Shown here piece by piece: positions 19,574 to 31,014 of a stretch of DNA of 64,000 nt. Position 1 is the stretch's first letter. The number at the start of each line of letters is the position of its first letter. The stretch spans positions 620,001 through 684,000 of the forward strand of contig NZ_CP123967.1 in NCBI RefSeq assembly GCF_029917005.1, read 5' to 3'. Below the pieces are notes generated by a model that made no database searches, was not told where the DNA came from, and worked only from the letters and a program-made list of their open reading frames with translations. The DNA comes from Tessaracoccus lacteus (GTDB lineage: Bacteria; Actinomycetota; Actinomycetes; Propionibacteriales; Propionibacteriaceae). Made by a program: the position numbers and the translations under genes.

Positions 19574-19601
19574 TTGACTTGCTATATGGTTTCGCTACGA
19601 T
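19574..19601 (+). promoter_or_regulatory. Sigma-70-type promoter of the GH3 cluster
   Basis: TTGACT (19574-19579) and TACGAT (19596-19601) are spaced 16 bp apart, in a locally AT-rich stretch 54 bases upstream of the binding-protein gene. Confidence 0.6.
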
Positions 19602-19615
19602 ACAAAGTATCAGCG

Positions 19616-19638
19616 TTTCGCGAAATGTTTCGCGAACA
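19616..19638. promoter_or_regulatory. Tandem TTTCGCGAA operators downstream of the promoter
   Basis: TTTCGCGAAA (19616-19625) is a perfect palindrome and TGTTTCGCGAACA (19626-19638) is a near palindrome directly after it. Both share the TTTCG half site with the operator at 19511. Their position just past the -10 box would block transcription. Confidence 0.6.
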
Positions 19639-19654
19639 CCAACTGGAGGTTTCA

Positions 19655-20944
19655 ATGAAGAAGCAGATCCTTGGCCTGTGTGCGGCCGCCGCGATCGCCC
19701 TGTCGGCGTGCGGCGGCTCGGCCTCAGACACGAGCACCACGGACGGTGCCGCGGGGGACGTCACCCTCACGTGGTGGCACAACTCCAACAACGAGCCGGG
19801 CAAGAGCGTCTACGACCAGGTCGCGAAGGACTTCGAGGAGGCGCACCCCGGCGTCACCGTCGAGGTCACGGCGATGGCGCACGAGGACATGCTCACGCGC
19901 CTCGAGGCCGCGTGGCAGTCGGGCGACGCTCCCGACGTCTACATGGAGCGCGGCGGCGGCGAGCTGGCCGACAAGGTCGACGCGGGCCTGGTGAAGGACG
20001 TCACGGAGTCCGCCTCCGACGAGATCGCGAAGCTGGGCGGCAACGTCTCCGGCTGGCAGGTCGACGGCCAGACCTACGCCCTGCCGTTCTCGATGGGCGT
20101 CGTCGGCTTCTGGTACAACACCGACATGTTCGCCGAGGCCGGCATCACCGAGGCCCCGAAGACGTGGGACGAGATGTACGACGCGATCGACAAGCTCAAG
20201 GCCGCGGGCATCGCCCCGATCTCGGTCGGCGCCGGCGACAAGTGGCCCGCCGCCCACTACTGGTACTACTTCGCGCTGCGCGCCTGCGACTCCGCCGTCC
20301 TCGACGACGCCGTCAAGACCCTCGACTTCTCCGACCAGTGCTTCGTCACCGCGGGTGAGCAGCTCGAGAAGCTCGTCGCGGCCGAGCCGTTCAATGCGGG
20401 CTTCCTCAACACCCCGGCGCAGACCGGCCCGACTTCGGCCTCCGGCCTGCTCGCGACCAACAAGGTCGCGATGGAGCTCGCCGGTCACTGGGAGCCCGGC
20501 GTGATGCAGGGACTGACCGAGGACGGCAAGGGCCTTGGCGACGCCACCGGCTGGTTCGCCTTCCCCTCGTTCGACGGCCAGGCCGGCGACCCGACCTCCG
20601 CCCTCGGCGGAGGCGACGCGTGGGCCTCCCCGGCGGACGCCCCCGACGAGGCGACCGAGCTGATCAAGTACCTCCTCTCCGACGAGGTGCAGAAGACGTT
20701 CGCCGAGAACGACATGGGCCTGCCGACCAACCCCAGCGCCTCGCAGTACGTCACCGACCCGGCGCTGGCCGACCTCCTTGCGGTCCGTGACAACGCGGCC
20801 CGCGTCCAGCTCTACTTCGACACGGCGTTCGGCACGTCGGTCGGCGGCGCGATGAACGACGCGATCGCGCTGATGTTCGCCGGCCAGGCCTCCCCGCAGG
20901 ACATCGTGGACGCCACCCAGCAGGCGGCTGACGCGGAGAAGTGA
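19655..20944 (+). CDS. Sugar ABC transporter substrate-binding lipoprotein (GH3 cluster)
   Basis: 429 residues from ATG 19655 with a GGAGG site 6 bases upstream. The signal MKKQILGLCAAAAIALSAC puts the lipid-modified Cys at 19. The family-1 binding domain reads VTLTWWHNSNNEPGKSVYDQ, QSGDAPDVYMERGGGELAD, and LPFSMGVVGFWYNTDMF. It is likely a xylo- or gluco-oligosaccharide binder given the GH3 enzyme in the operon (inference). Its stop overlaps the next start (TGATG). Confidence 0.92.
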   Translation: MKKQILGLCAAAAIALSACGGSASDTSTTDGAAGDVTLTWWHNSNNEPGKSVYDQVAKDFEEAHPGVTVEVTAMAHEDMLTRLEAAWQSGDAPDVYMERGGGELADKVDAGLVKDVTESASDEIAKLGGNVSGWQVDGQTYALPFSMGVVGFWYNTDMFAEAGITEAPKTWDEMYDAIDKLKAAGIAPISVGAGDKWPAAHYWYYFALRACDSAVLDDAVKTLDFSDQCFVTAGEQLEKLVAAEPFNAGFLNTPAQTGPTSASGLLATNKVAMELAGHWEPGVMQGLTEDGKGLGDATGWFAFPSFDGQAGDPTSALGGGDAWASPADAPDEATELIKYLLSDEVQKTFAENDMGLPTNPSASQYVTDPALADLLAVRDNAARVQLYFDTAFGTSVGGAMNDAIALMFAGQASPQDIVDATQQAADAEK

Positions 20945-21948
20945 TGATGACGTCCCCCACCACTGTCGAGTCGACTGGTGCGGGCGTCGCGGCGGCCGGG
21001 CGCTCTGAGCAGCGCCCGGCCTCCCCGGCCCGGACCCGGCGACCCCGCGACTGGCGGATGGCACTCGAGGTGATCGGCTTCACCGCCCCCGCCCTTGTGC
21101 TGTTCTTCATGTTCATCGTGTGGCCCATGATCCGGGCCGTCGAATTCTCGTTCTTCCGCTGGAAGGGCTTCGGCCCGCTGGTCGACTTCGTCGGCCTCAA
21201 GAACTACGTGTCGGTGCTGACAAACGACGTCTTCATCGGCGCGCTGCTGAACAACCTGTTCGTCGTCGTCATGTCCATCGTGATCCAGCTGCCCGTCGGC
21301 ATCGCCGTCGCGCTGCTGCTCAACCGCAAGATGCGGTTCCAGGGCATCCTCCGGATGATCGTCTTCGTCCCCTACGTGCTGGCCGAGGTCATCGCCGGCG
21401 TCGTGTGGTTCCAGCTTCTCCAGCCCCAGTACGGCGTCATCGACTCCATCCTCGGCATGGTCGGTATCCAGGGTCCCGAACAGGGCTTCCTCGGAGACCC
21501 GAAGTACGCGATGTGGACCGTCATGGTCGTCCTGACCTGGAAGTACCTCGGCCTGGCCATCATCCTGTTCCTCGCCGGCCTGCAGGGCGTACCGGCAGAG
21601 CTCGACGAGGCGGCACAGATCGACGGCGCCACCTGGTGGCAGACGCAGCGCTACGTGACGCTGCCACTGCTCGGCCCCACGCTGCGCACCTGGGGCTTCC
21701 TGTCCATGGTCGGCTCGCTGCAGCTGTTCGACATGGTCTGGATCCTCACCAAGGGCGGCCCGGCCAACTCAACCATGACCATGGCGACCTTCCTCATCAA
21801 CGAGGGCACCCGGCGCTCCAACTACGGCATCGCCGGCGCCGCCTCCGTGATCCTGTTCGTCGTCGCGCTCGCCCTCGCGCTGGTCTACCAGCGTTTCATC
21901 CTGCGACGCGACAACCCCGACTACGCCGACAAGGCGGCCCGCCGATGA
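20944..21948 (+). CDS. Sugar ABC transporter permease, MalF/UgpA type
   Basis: 334 residues. A hydrophilic N-terminal tail of about 38 residues (ending RTRRPRDWRM) precedes six spans. The EAA loop reads ELDEAAQIDGATWWQTQRYV. Unlike the MalF at 5.7 kb it has no large external insertion. It starts at the ATG overlapping the binding-protein stop (20947 is an alternative) and overlaps the next permease by 4 bases (ATGA). Confidence 0.9.
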   Translation: MMTSPTTVESTGAGVAAAGRSEQRPASPARTRRPRDWRMALEVIGFTAPALVLFFMFIVWPMIRAVEFSFFRWKGFGPLVDFVGLKNYVSVLTNDVFIGALLNNLFVVVMSIVIQLPVGIAVALLLNRKMRFQGILRMIVFVPYVLAEVIAGVVWFQLLQPQYGVIDSILGMVGIQGPEQGFLGDPKYAMWTVMVVLTWKYLGLAIILFLAGLQGVPAELDEAAQIDGATWWQTQRYVTLPLLGPTLRTWGFLSMVGSLQLFDMVWILTKGGPANSTMTMATFLINEGTRRSNYGIAGAASVILFVVALALALVYQRFILRRDNPDYADKAARR

Positions 21949-22820
21949 CCACTGCCACGCTCACCGCCCCCGCCCACTCCGAGCCGACGAAGACGGCATC
22001 GCGCCGGAAGCGCTTCAACCCGCTCGTCGGCCTCGTCATCCTGATCGTCGTCGGGTTCTCGCTCGGCCCCGTGCTGTACGCGATCCTCGGCGGCTTCCGG
22101 ACCAACGCCCAGCTCGCCGCCGACCCGGCTGGCCTGCCCGACCCGTGGGTCTGGGACAACTACGCCCGCGTGCTCGCCGACGGCCGCTTCTGGACCTACG
22201 GCCTCAACTCGCTGGCCATCGCGCTGCTGACCACCGCGCTCGTGGTGGTGTGCGGGCTGATGGCGGCCTACCCGCTGTCGCGCTACCGCTTCCGTGGCCG
22301 CGAGGCCCTCTACATGGTCTTCGTTCTAGGCCTGCTGTTCCCAGCGACCGTCGCCGTCATCCCGCTGTTCATCATCATCTCCAGGGACCTCAGCATGAGC
22401 AACACCTGGTTCGGCGTCGCGCTGCCCCAGGCGGCGTTCGCGCTGCCGATGACCATCGTGATCCTGCGCCCGTTCCTGCAGCAGATCCCCGCCGAGATCG
22501 AAGAGGCCGCATCCATCGACGGCGCGGGCCGCATCACGGTCTTCTGGCGGATGATGCTGCCGCTGTCCGGCCCGGGCCTCGTCACCGTCGGCGTGCTCGC
22601 GTTCGTCAACTCGTGGAACGCCTACCTGCTGCCGCTGCTGCTGCTCCAGGGCGACATGCGCACGCTGCCGCTCGGCGTCGCGGACTACTCGACGCAGTAC
22701 TCCTCCGACACTGCAGGCGTGTTCGCCTTCACCAGCCTGTCGATGGTCCCCGCCATGATCTTCTTCCTCGCCATGCAGCGCCGCATCGTCGGCGGCCTGT
22801 CGGGCGCCGTCAAGGGCTGA
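21945..22820 (+). CDS. Sugar ABC transporter permease, MalG type
   Basis: 291 residues, six spans, EAA loop EIEEAASIDGAGRITVFWRM and C-terminal RRIVGGLSGAVKG. It pairs with the preceding permease. No ATPase follows; the next gene is the GH3 enzyme 25 bases on, so the system must borrow an ATPase (for example an MsiK-type protein) encoded elsewhere. Confidence 0.9.
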   Translation: MTTATLTAPAHSEPTKTASRRKRFNPLVGLVILIVVGFSLGPVLYAILGGFRTNAQLAADPAGLPDPWVWDNYARVLADGRFWTYGLNSLAIALLTTALVVVCGLMAAYPLSRYRFRGREALYMVFVLGLLFPATVAVIPLFIIISRDLSMSNTWFGVALPQAAFALPMTIVILRPFLQQIPAEIEEAASIDGAGRITVFWRMMLPLSGPGLVTVGVLAFVNSWNAYLLPLLLLQGDMRTLPLGVADYSTQYSSDTAGVFAFTSLSMVPAMIFFLAMQRRIVGGLSGAVKG

Positions 22821-22845
22821 CCCGCCCGCTCCCCAAGGAACCCAC

Positions 22846-25185
22846 ATGCACCCCTGGCACAACACCGCGCTGGCCCCGGCCGAGCGTGCAGCAGCCCTGC
22901 TGAGCGAGCTGACGCTGGCCGAGAAGGTCGGCCAGCTCGGCTCCTTCTGGAACCGGCCCCGCGCCGACGAGCCCGCCGCCGACGACGTCGAGCACCACGA
23001 CGTGGCGCCGATGGAGTCGGCGATGGCAACCGTCTCCTGGGAGGAGACCACCCGCGACGGCCTCGGCCATCTGACGCGCATCTTCGGGACCGGTCCCGTC
23101 ACCGTCGCGGAGGGGCGCGCCGAGCTGGCGCGCCGCGTGGGGGAGGTGCAGGAGGCCTCCAGGCTCGGCATCCCGCCGATCGCGCACGAGGAGTGCCTGA
23201 CCGGCATCACGACGCTCGGCGCTACCGTTTACCCGGCGGCCATCGCCTGGGGCGCGACCTGGAGGCCCGAACTGATCGAGGAGATGGCCGCGGCCATCGG
23301 CGCCGACCTCGCCGCCCTCGGCGTCCAGCAGGGGCTCTCGCCGCTGCTCGACGTCGTGCGGGACTACCGCTGGGGCCGCGTCGAGGAGACGTGTGGCGAG
23401 GACCCGTACCTCGTCGGCAGCCTGGGCACGGCCTACGTGCGCGGCCTGCAGGGGGCCGGCGTGCACGCCACGCTCAAGCACTTCGTCGGGTACCCTGCCT
23501 CCCGCGCCGGGCGCAACCACGCGCCCATCTCCATGGGCCGCCGCGAGCTTGAGGACGTCATGCTGCCGCCGTTCGAGATGGCGGTGCGGGCCGGATCGGT
23601 GAAGTCGGTGATGAACTCCTACTGCGACATCGACGGCGTGCCGTCGGTCGCCGACCCGTGGCTGCTGACCGAGGTGCTGCGGGACCGCTGGGGGTTCGAG
23701 GGCACCGTCGTCAGCGACTACTGGGCCATCCCGTTCCTCACCCACACGCACCTGATCGCCCCCGACGGGGCGACGGCCGCCGCGCTGGCGCTGCGGGCGG
23801 GCATGGACATCGAGCTGCCGGAGACCGGCCCGTACGGCGACCTGGTGCAGGCCGTCGACCGCGGTCTCGTCACCGAGGAACTGATCGACCGCGCGGCGCT
23901 GCGGGCGCTGACGCAGAAGGCGGAGCTCGGCCTGCTCGACGCCGACTGGCGGCCCGCCGCCGGCGACACCCCCGACCGCGACCTCGACTCCGCGGCCAAC
24001 CGGAGCATCGCGCGCCGCATGGCCAACGAGTCCATCGTCCTGCTGAAGAACGACGGCGTGCTGCCGCTGACGCCCGGCGACCGGAAGGTCGCGGTCGTCG
24101 GCCCGGTCTGGGAGGACGTGCGCTCGTTCATGGGCTGCTACTCGTTCCCCAACCACGTGATGTCGAAGCTGCCCGGCCGTCAGACCGGTCTGGACATCGC
24201 GAGCCTGGTCGGCACGTTGCCCGCGGCGCTCGGCGGCGAGGTGTCCTTCGCGCCCGGCTGCGGCTTCACCGACGGCACCGACGACCAGCTCGATGAGGCG
24301 GTGGCGCTGGCCGCCGCCGCAGACCTGGCGATCGTGACGGTCGGAGACATCGCAGGCCTGTTCGGGATCGGCACCTCCGGCGAGGGCTGCGACGTCGAGG
24401 ACCTCGGCCTGCCGGGCCGCCAGGGCGAGCTGGTCGAGCGGGTGCTGGCCACCGGCACCCCCGTCGTGCTGCTCCTGGTCACCGGCCGTCCCTACGCGCT
24501 CGGCGAGTACGCCGACCGCGCGGCGGCCATCGTGTCCGCGTTCATGCCGGGCGTCGAGGGCGCCGACGCGATCACGGCGGTGCTGACGGGGGAGACGAAC
24601 CCGTCTGGCCGCCTGCCGATCGCCTTCCCGGCGCTGCGCGGCGGGCAGCCGGGCACCTACCTGAACCCGCTGCTCGGCTGGGTCAGCGACGGCATCTCCA
24701 ACCTCGACCCGCGGCCCCTGTACCCCTTCGGCCACGGCCTGTCGTATACGTCGTTCGAGCACAGCGCCCTCACCGCGTCGGCTGATTCGATGGATGTCGA
24801 AGGAACCGTCGAGGTGTCCGTCACGGTCACCAACACCGGGGAGCGGGACGGCTCGGACGTCGTGCAGCTGTACCTGGAGGACCCGTGGGCCGAGGTCGTG
24901 CGCCCGCTCAAGCAGCTCGTCGGCTTCGCCAAGGTCGACGTCCCGGCCGGCGAGGCGCGCCGCGTGACGTTCAGCCTGCACGCCGACCGCACGTCCTTCA
25001 CCGGCGTCGACCGACGTCGCATCGTGGAGCCCGGCGAGATCCGGCTCTCGATCGGGCACTCCAGCGAGGACCGGGGCGAGCCCGTCAGCGTCGAGATCAC
25101 CGGCCAGCGTCGCATCGTCGGCGAGGGCCGCGTGCTGACGACGCCCGTCGCCGTCGAGGCGCCTGCGGCGGCGCAGCGCGGCTGA
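22846..25185 (+). CDS. Glycoside hydrolase family 3 (beta-glucosidase or beta-xylosidase type)
   Basis: 779 residues with no signal peptide, so intracellular. The GH3 N-terminal barrel holds the nucleophile Asp291 in TVVSDYWAI and substrate contacts in LKHFVGYPASRAGRNHAP. The C-terminal alpha/beta sandwich carries SGEGCDVEDLGLPGRQ, and a fibronectin-III-like domain ends the protein (LYPFGHGLSYTSFEHS, VTVTNTGERDGSDVVQLYLEDP). It probably removes sugars from the non-reducing ends of imported oligosaccharides. The sugar specificity is not certain from sequence alone. Confidence 0.9.
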   Translation: MHPWHNTALAPAERAAALLSELTLAEKVGQLGSFWNRPRADEPAADDVEHHDVAPMESAMATVSWEETTRDGLGHLTRIFGTGPVTVAEGRAELARRVGEVQEASRLGIPPIAHEECLTGITTLGATVYPAAIAWGATWRPELIEEMAAAIGADLAALGVQQGLSPLLDVVRDYRWGRVEETCGEDPYLVGSLGTAYVRGLQGAGVHATLKHFVGYPASRAGRNHAPISMGRRELEDVMLPPFEMAVRAGSVKSVMNSYCDIDGVPSVADPWLLTEVLRDRWGFEGTVVSDYWAIPFLTHTHLIAPDGATAAALALRAGMDIELPETGPYGDLVQAVDRGLVTEELIDRAALRALTQKAELGLLDADWRPAAGDTPDRDLDSAANRSIARRMANESIVLLKNDGVLPLTPGDRKVAVVGPVWEDVRSFMGCYSFPNHVMSKLPGRQTGLDIASLVGTLPAALGGEVSFAPGCGFTDGTDDQLDEAVALAAAADLAIVTVGDIAGLFGIGTSGEGCDVEDLGLPGRQGELVERVLATGTPVVLLLVTGRPYALGEYADRAAAIVSAFMPGVEGADAITAVLTGETNPSGRLPIAFPALRGGQPGTYLNPLLGWVSDGISNLDPRPLYPFGHGLSYTSFEHSALTASADSMDVEGTVEVSVTVTNTGERDGSDVVQLYLEDPWAEVVRPLKQLVGFAKVDVPAGEARRVTFSLHADRTSFTGVDRRRIVEPGEIRLSIGHSSEDRGEPVSVEITGQRRIVGEGRVLTTPVAVEAPAAAQRG

Positions 25186-25198
25186 CCCGTTCATAGCG

Positions 25199-25232
25199 CG
25201 ACACGGCCCCAGCGGAAGCTGGGGCCGTGTCG
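25199..25232. terminator. Strong terminator after the GH3 gene
   Basis: CGACACGGCCCCAGC and GCTGGGGCCGTGTCG form a perfect 15-bp stem with a GGAA tetraloop, followed by TTGTCT. It lies between convergent genes and may serve both. Confidence 0.85.
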
Positions 25233-25249
25233 TTGTCTCTGCGGGAGCT

Positions 25250-25690
25250 TCAGGAGTCCGAGCCGGACAACACCCTGAATGCCTCCTCGGAGGAGTCGCG
25301 GAGGAACTGCGCGCAGCGCTCCTGCTCCTCCGTCTCGCCGATGCGGCCGGCCGCGACGCTCAGTGCCCAGAGGGCCCGGAGGAAGCCGCGGTTCGGCTCG
25401 TGCTCCCAGGGGATCAGTCCCGAGCCCTTCCAGCCGTTGCGGCGCAGCTGGTCGAGGCCGCGGTGGTAGCCGGTGCGTGCGTACGCGTACGCCGCGACCG
25501 CGCCCCCGAGCCCCTCGTCCTGCAGGCAGGTCTCGGCGAGCAGGGCCCAGCACAGCGACGACGTCGGGTGCGCCGCCACCACCTCCAGGAAGTGGTCCCG
25601 GCCCTGCTCCGCGATGGCGGCCAGGGCGGGATCCTCCGGCAGGCTGACCACGACGTCGGCGGCCATCAGGTTCGGGTGCGTCTCGCTCAT
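25250..25690 (-). CDS. DUF3151 domain protein
   Basis: 146 residues, predicted cytoplasmic and helical. The conserved actinobacterial DUF3151 features are visible: SSLCWALLAETCL, AYAYARTGYHRGLDQLRRNGWKGSG and PWEHEPNRGFLRALW, giving a TPR-like pattern. The function is unknown. It sits 16 bases downstream of dhaM on the same strand and may be co-transcribed. Confidence 0.82.
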   Translation of the reverse strand: MSETHPNLMAADVVVSLPEDPALAAIAEQGRDHFLEVVAAHPTSSLCWALLAETCLQDEGLGGAVAAYAYARTGYHRGLDQLRRNGWKGSGLIPWEHEPNRGFLRALWALSVAAGRIGETEEQERCAQFLRDSSEEAFRVLSGSDS

Positions 25691-25706
25691 GGGAGCAGCC
25701 TATCCG

Positions 25707-26435
25707 TCACAGCTCGCCCAGGCCGTTCGACACGAACTGCGCGAGCGCCTCGACCGCCTGTTCCGCCTCGGCACCCGTCGCAGTGAACTCCAGCAGGTCA
25801 CCCTTGCGGGCGGCGAGAGTGGCCAGGCCGATGCTGCTCTTCGCCGACACGGGGCCGGCGTCGCCGCAGCTGACCTTCACCTCTGCGTCGAAGCTGCGCG
25901 CCTGGGCGACCAGCTCGGCGGCCGGCCGGGCGTGCAGGCCGGTGGTGTTGACGATGACGGCCTCCGAGTGGGCCGTGTCGTCCTGGGACGATTCCTCGAC
26001 GGGGGAGACCTGGGGTGCCGGCACCGGCGGTGTGCCGAGGGCGGACAGTTTCGGGGTCAGCCCCTGGTCCGCCTCGGCTGCGACCTCGTCGATCGAAGCG
26101 CCGCCGGTCGCACGCACCACGGCTGCGACGAGGCCCTCGACGAAGGGGGCGGGCAGGATGCGGACGTCCGTGCCGGGCTGGTCGTAGAGTTCGACGCCGA
26201 GCTCGGCGCTCATCAGCGCGGAGCCCATGTCGACGAGCACGACGACGCCGTCACCCTGGTCGACGTCCGCCAGGGCGGACGTGACGGCCGTGGCGTCGGT
26301 GCCGAGACCCCCGTCGGACGTGCCTGCGGCCAGCGCGATGGGCGGGGCGTCTCCGTGGACCATCTGCATGGCCAGCTCGACGGCGGCCTCGGCCAGGGCG
26401 TGGCTGTGCGATACGACGACGATTCCTACTGCCAT
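25707..26435 (-). CDS. dhaM: PTS phosphocarrier subunit DhaM (EIIA-Man domain fused to HPr)
   Basis: 242 residues. The N-terminal EIIA-mannose domain (1-125) has the phospho-His10 in VVVSHSHALAE. After a linker, an HPr domain (about 157-242) has the active His168 in NTTGLHARPAAEL and the Ser region AKSSIGLATLAARKG. DhaM passes phosphate from the PTS to the ADP held on DhaL. The third, enzyme-I-like domain found in E. coli DhaM is absent, so general enzyme I must phosphorylate the HPr domain. It lies 3 bases from dhaL. Confidence 0.93.
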   Translation of the reverse strand: MAVGIVVVSHSHALAEAAVELAMQMVHGDAPPIALAAGTSDGGLGTDATAVTSALADVDQGDGVVVLVDMGSALMSAELGVELYDQPGTDVRILPAPFVEGLVAAVVRATGGASIDEVAAEADQGLTPKLSALGTPPVPAPQVSPVEESSQDDTAHSEAVIVNTTGLHARPAAELVAQARSFDAEVKVSCGDAGPVSAKSSIGLATLAARKGDLLEFTATGAEAEQAVEALAQFVSNGLGEL

Positions 26436-26438
26436 GGG

Positions 26439-27067
26439 TCAGCCGAGCACGTCGACGAGCGCGTCGAACAGGAGGACGGCGGACGTGGCCCCCGGGTCGA
26501 GGTGCCCGCGGGAACGCTCGCCGAGGTAGCTGGCGCGCCCCTTGCGAGCGATCATCGGCTCGGTCGCGTCCCGGCCGGCGGCCGCGGCGGCCTGGGCGGC
26601 CTTCGCGGCCGCAGCCAGATCGCCGCCGTCGGCCAGCGCCTTGTCGAAGGCGTCGAGGCCCGGGGTGAGCGCGTCGACCATGGTCTTGTCGCCCAGCTCC
26701 GTCTTGCCCCGCGCGATCAGCCCGTCGAGGCCTGCCCGCAGCGCCGTCGCGAACTCCTGGGGCGACAGTTCGGTCACCGCGCCCGTGTTCATGCCCATTC
26801 GCATCAGCAGGGTGCCGTAGAGCGGGCCGGCGGTGCCACCGACGGTGCTCACGAGCGTCATGCCAGCCTTCTTCAGCAGGGCGTCGACGGTGTTGGCCTC
26901 GTCGAGGTGCTCGACGACCGCGGCGGTGCCGCGGGCCATGTTGGCGCCGTGGTCGGCATCACCGATCGCCGAGTCGAGCTCTGTCAGGTAGGCCTTCTGG
27001 TCGCCGACGAGTTCGGCGTAGCGCCGCAGCCATGCGGCCAGCAGGTCGAGGGTCAGTTCAGTTGCGC

Positions 27068-27071
<4 letters not shown>
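26439..27071 (-). CDS. dhaL: Dihydroxyacetone kinase subunit DhaL (ADP-binding)
   Basis: 210 residues from a GTG at 27071 that overlaps the dhaK stop (GTGA). The Mg-ADP binding motif is ELDSAIGDADHG with Asp33, Asp38 and Asp40. Further DhaL signatures are STVGGTAGPLYGTLLMRMG and GHLDPGATSAVLLF. The bound ADP acts as a fixed cofactor rephosphorylated by DhaM rather than exchanging with ATP. Confidence 0.94.
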
Positions 27072-28063
<992 letters not shown>

Positions 28064-28096
28064 GGGATCCTCCTGCGTCGTTGCAACGAGCGCCAA

Positions 28097-28110
28097 GTGT
28101 GCGCGCACAC
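28097..28110. promoter_or_regulatory. 14-bp perfect palindrome before dhaK
   Basis: GTGTGCGCGCACAC is a perfect dyad 34 bp upstream of the dhaK start, in the 199-base divergent gap between dhaK and purA. It is a candidate operator for dhaKLM. A possible purA -10 (TAGTAT, 28197-28202) is also in this gap. Confidence 0.4.
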
Positions 28111-28199
28111 CCCATTCTTCCACCGCCGTGCCCGGCGCAACAGGGCCAGTTGGGGCGGGTTTCGGCGGCTTCCGGCTCGGTGTCGGTGAGGCCGGGTAG

Positions 28200-29546
<1,347 letters not shown>

Positions 29547-29553
29547 CGCGCGC

Positions 29554-29772
29554 ATGACGCGCGGCACGCGTCGCCTCGTCACGGCCCTGGTCGTCGGCCT
29601 CGTGCTGTTCATGGTCGCGACGGTGGCCATCGCCATCTGGCAGGAGGACATCGGCTGGGGCTGGTGGTGGGCCGTGCCGGTCGGCGGGGGCTTCATAGCC
29701 GCGATCGTCGGCTTCCGGATCCTCGTCCAGCGATCCCAGGAGGCGGCCGAGAGGGCGGACGCGCTCGACTAA
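29554..29772 (+). CDS. Small two-span membrane protein
   Basis: 72 residues with two hydrophobic segments (about 8-27 and 38-57), a Trp-rich GWGWWWAVPVGGG between them, and a charged C-terminal helix QRSQEAAERADALD. It starts 7 bases after purA and ends just before purD, so it is inside the purine operon. No family is recognised. Confidence 0.65.
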   Translation: MTRGTRRLVTALVVGLVLFMVATVAIAIWQEDIGWGWWWAVPVGGGFIAAIVGFRILVQRSQEAAERADALD

Positions 29773-29782
29773 TGTGGCGCGG

Positions 29783-31009
29783 GTGAAGACCCTCCTGCTC
29801 GGCTCCGGCGGGCGCGAACACGCGCTGGCCCGCTCGCTGGCCTCCGATCCCCTCGTCACCGCACTGCACGCCGCTCCCGGCAACCCGGGCATCGCGGCGC
29901 TCGCCACGCTGCACGCCGTCGACGCCGCCGACCCCGGAGCCGTCGTGGCGCTCGCCCGCGAGCTGGCCGTCGACCTCGTCGTCATCGGGCCGGAGGCCCC
30001 GCTCGTCGCGGGCGTCGCCGACGCGCTGCGCGCGGCGGGCATCGACGCCTTCGGACCGGGCCGCGAGGCCGCCGTGCTGGAGGGATCGAAGGCCTTCGCC
30101 AAGGACGTGATGGCAGCCGCCGGCGTGCCGACCGCCGAGGCCCGCGTCTGCGAGAGCCGCGAGGAGTACGAGGCGGCCCTCGGCGCGTTCGGCGCTCCCT
30201 ATGTTGTGAAGAACGACGGCCTGGCCGCCGGCAAGGGCGTGGTCGTGACCGACGACCGCGACGCCGCGCTCGCGCACGCCGAGTCGTGCGGCCGCGTCGT
30301 GATCGAGGACTACCTCGACGGCCCGGAGGTCTCCCTGTTCGCCATCTGCGACGGTGTGCGCGGCCTGCCGCTGATGCCGGCGCAGGACTACAAGCGTGTG
30401 GGCGACGGCGACGCCGGCCCCAACACGGGCGGCATGGGCGCCTACTCCCCGCTGACCTGGGCCGATCCCGGGCTCGTCGACCAGATCATGACCGAGGTCG
30501 TCGACCCGACGCTGCGGGAGATGGCCCGCCGCGGCACGCCCTTCATCGGGCTGCTGTACGCCGGCCTCGCGCTGACGTCGAAGGGGCTGCGCGTCGTTGA
30601 GTTCAACGTCCGCTTCGGCGACCCGGAGACCCAGGCCGTCCTGGCTCTGCTGAAGACGCCGCTGGGTGGGGTGCTGCGCGCCGCGGCGCGTGGCGAGCTC
30701 GACGCAGTCGGGGAGCTGGAGTGGCTCGACGGGGCCGCGGTCGTCGTCGTGGAGGCCGCCGAGGGCTACCCGGGCACCCCGGTCACGGGCACGCCGATCA
30801 CTCTGCCGCCCGACGAGGCAGACGCCTACGTGCTGCACGCGGGGACGCGCCTCGACGGGGACGAGGTGGTGTCGTCGGGCGGGCGTGTGCTGGGTATCGT
30901 CGGCCGCGGCGCCGACGTCGAGGAGGCGAGGAGCCGAGCCTACGCTCTCGTTTCACAGGTGCGACTCGAGGGGGGCTTCCACCGCACCGACGTCGGCCTG
31001 CCACACTGA
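29783..31009 (+). CDS. purD: Phosphoribosylamine-glycine ligase (GARS)
   Basis: 408 residues, ATP-grasp fold. Begins VKTLLLGSGGREHALA, the standard PurD start, from GTG 29783 (GTG 29774 is possible). Signature segments: SKAFAKDVMAAAGVPTA, VVKNDGLAAGKGVVV, and the family's PNTGGMGAYSP and VEFNVRFGDPETQ. It catalyses step 2 of purine synthesis. It is followed after 5 bases by a lipoprotein gene. Confidence 0.96.
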   Translation: MKTLLLGSGGREHALARSLASDPLVTALHAAPGNPGIAALATLHAVDAADPGAVVALARELAVDLVVIGPEAPLVAGVADALRAAGIDAFGPGREAAVLEGSKAFAKDVMAAAGVPTAEARVCESREEYEAALGAFGAPYVVKNDGLAAGKGVVVTDDRDAALAHAESCGRVVIEDYLDGPEVSLFAICDGVRGLPLMPAQDYKRVGDGDAGPNTGGMGAYSPLTWADPGLVDQIMTEVVDPTLREMARRGTPFIGLLYAGLALTSKGLRVVEFNVRFGDPETQAVLALLKTPLGGVLRAAARGELDAVGELEWLDGAAVVVVEAAEGYPGTPVTGTPITLPPDEADAYVLHAGTRLDGDEVVSSGGRVLGIVGRGADVEEARSRAYALVSQVRLEGGFHRTDVGLPH

Positions 31010-31014
31010 GCACC

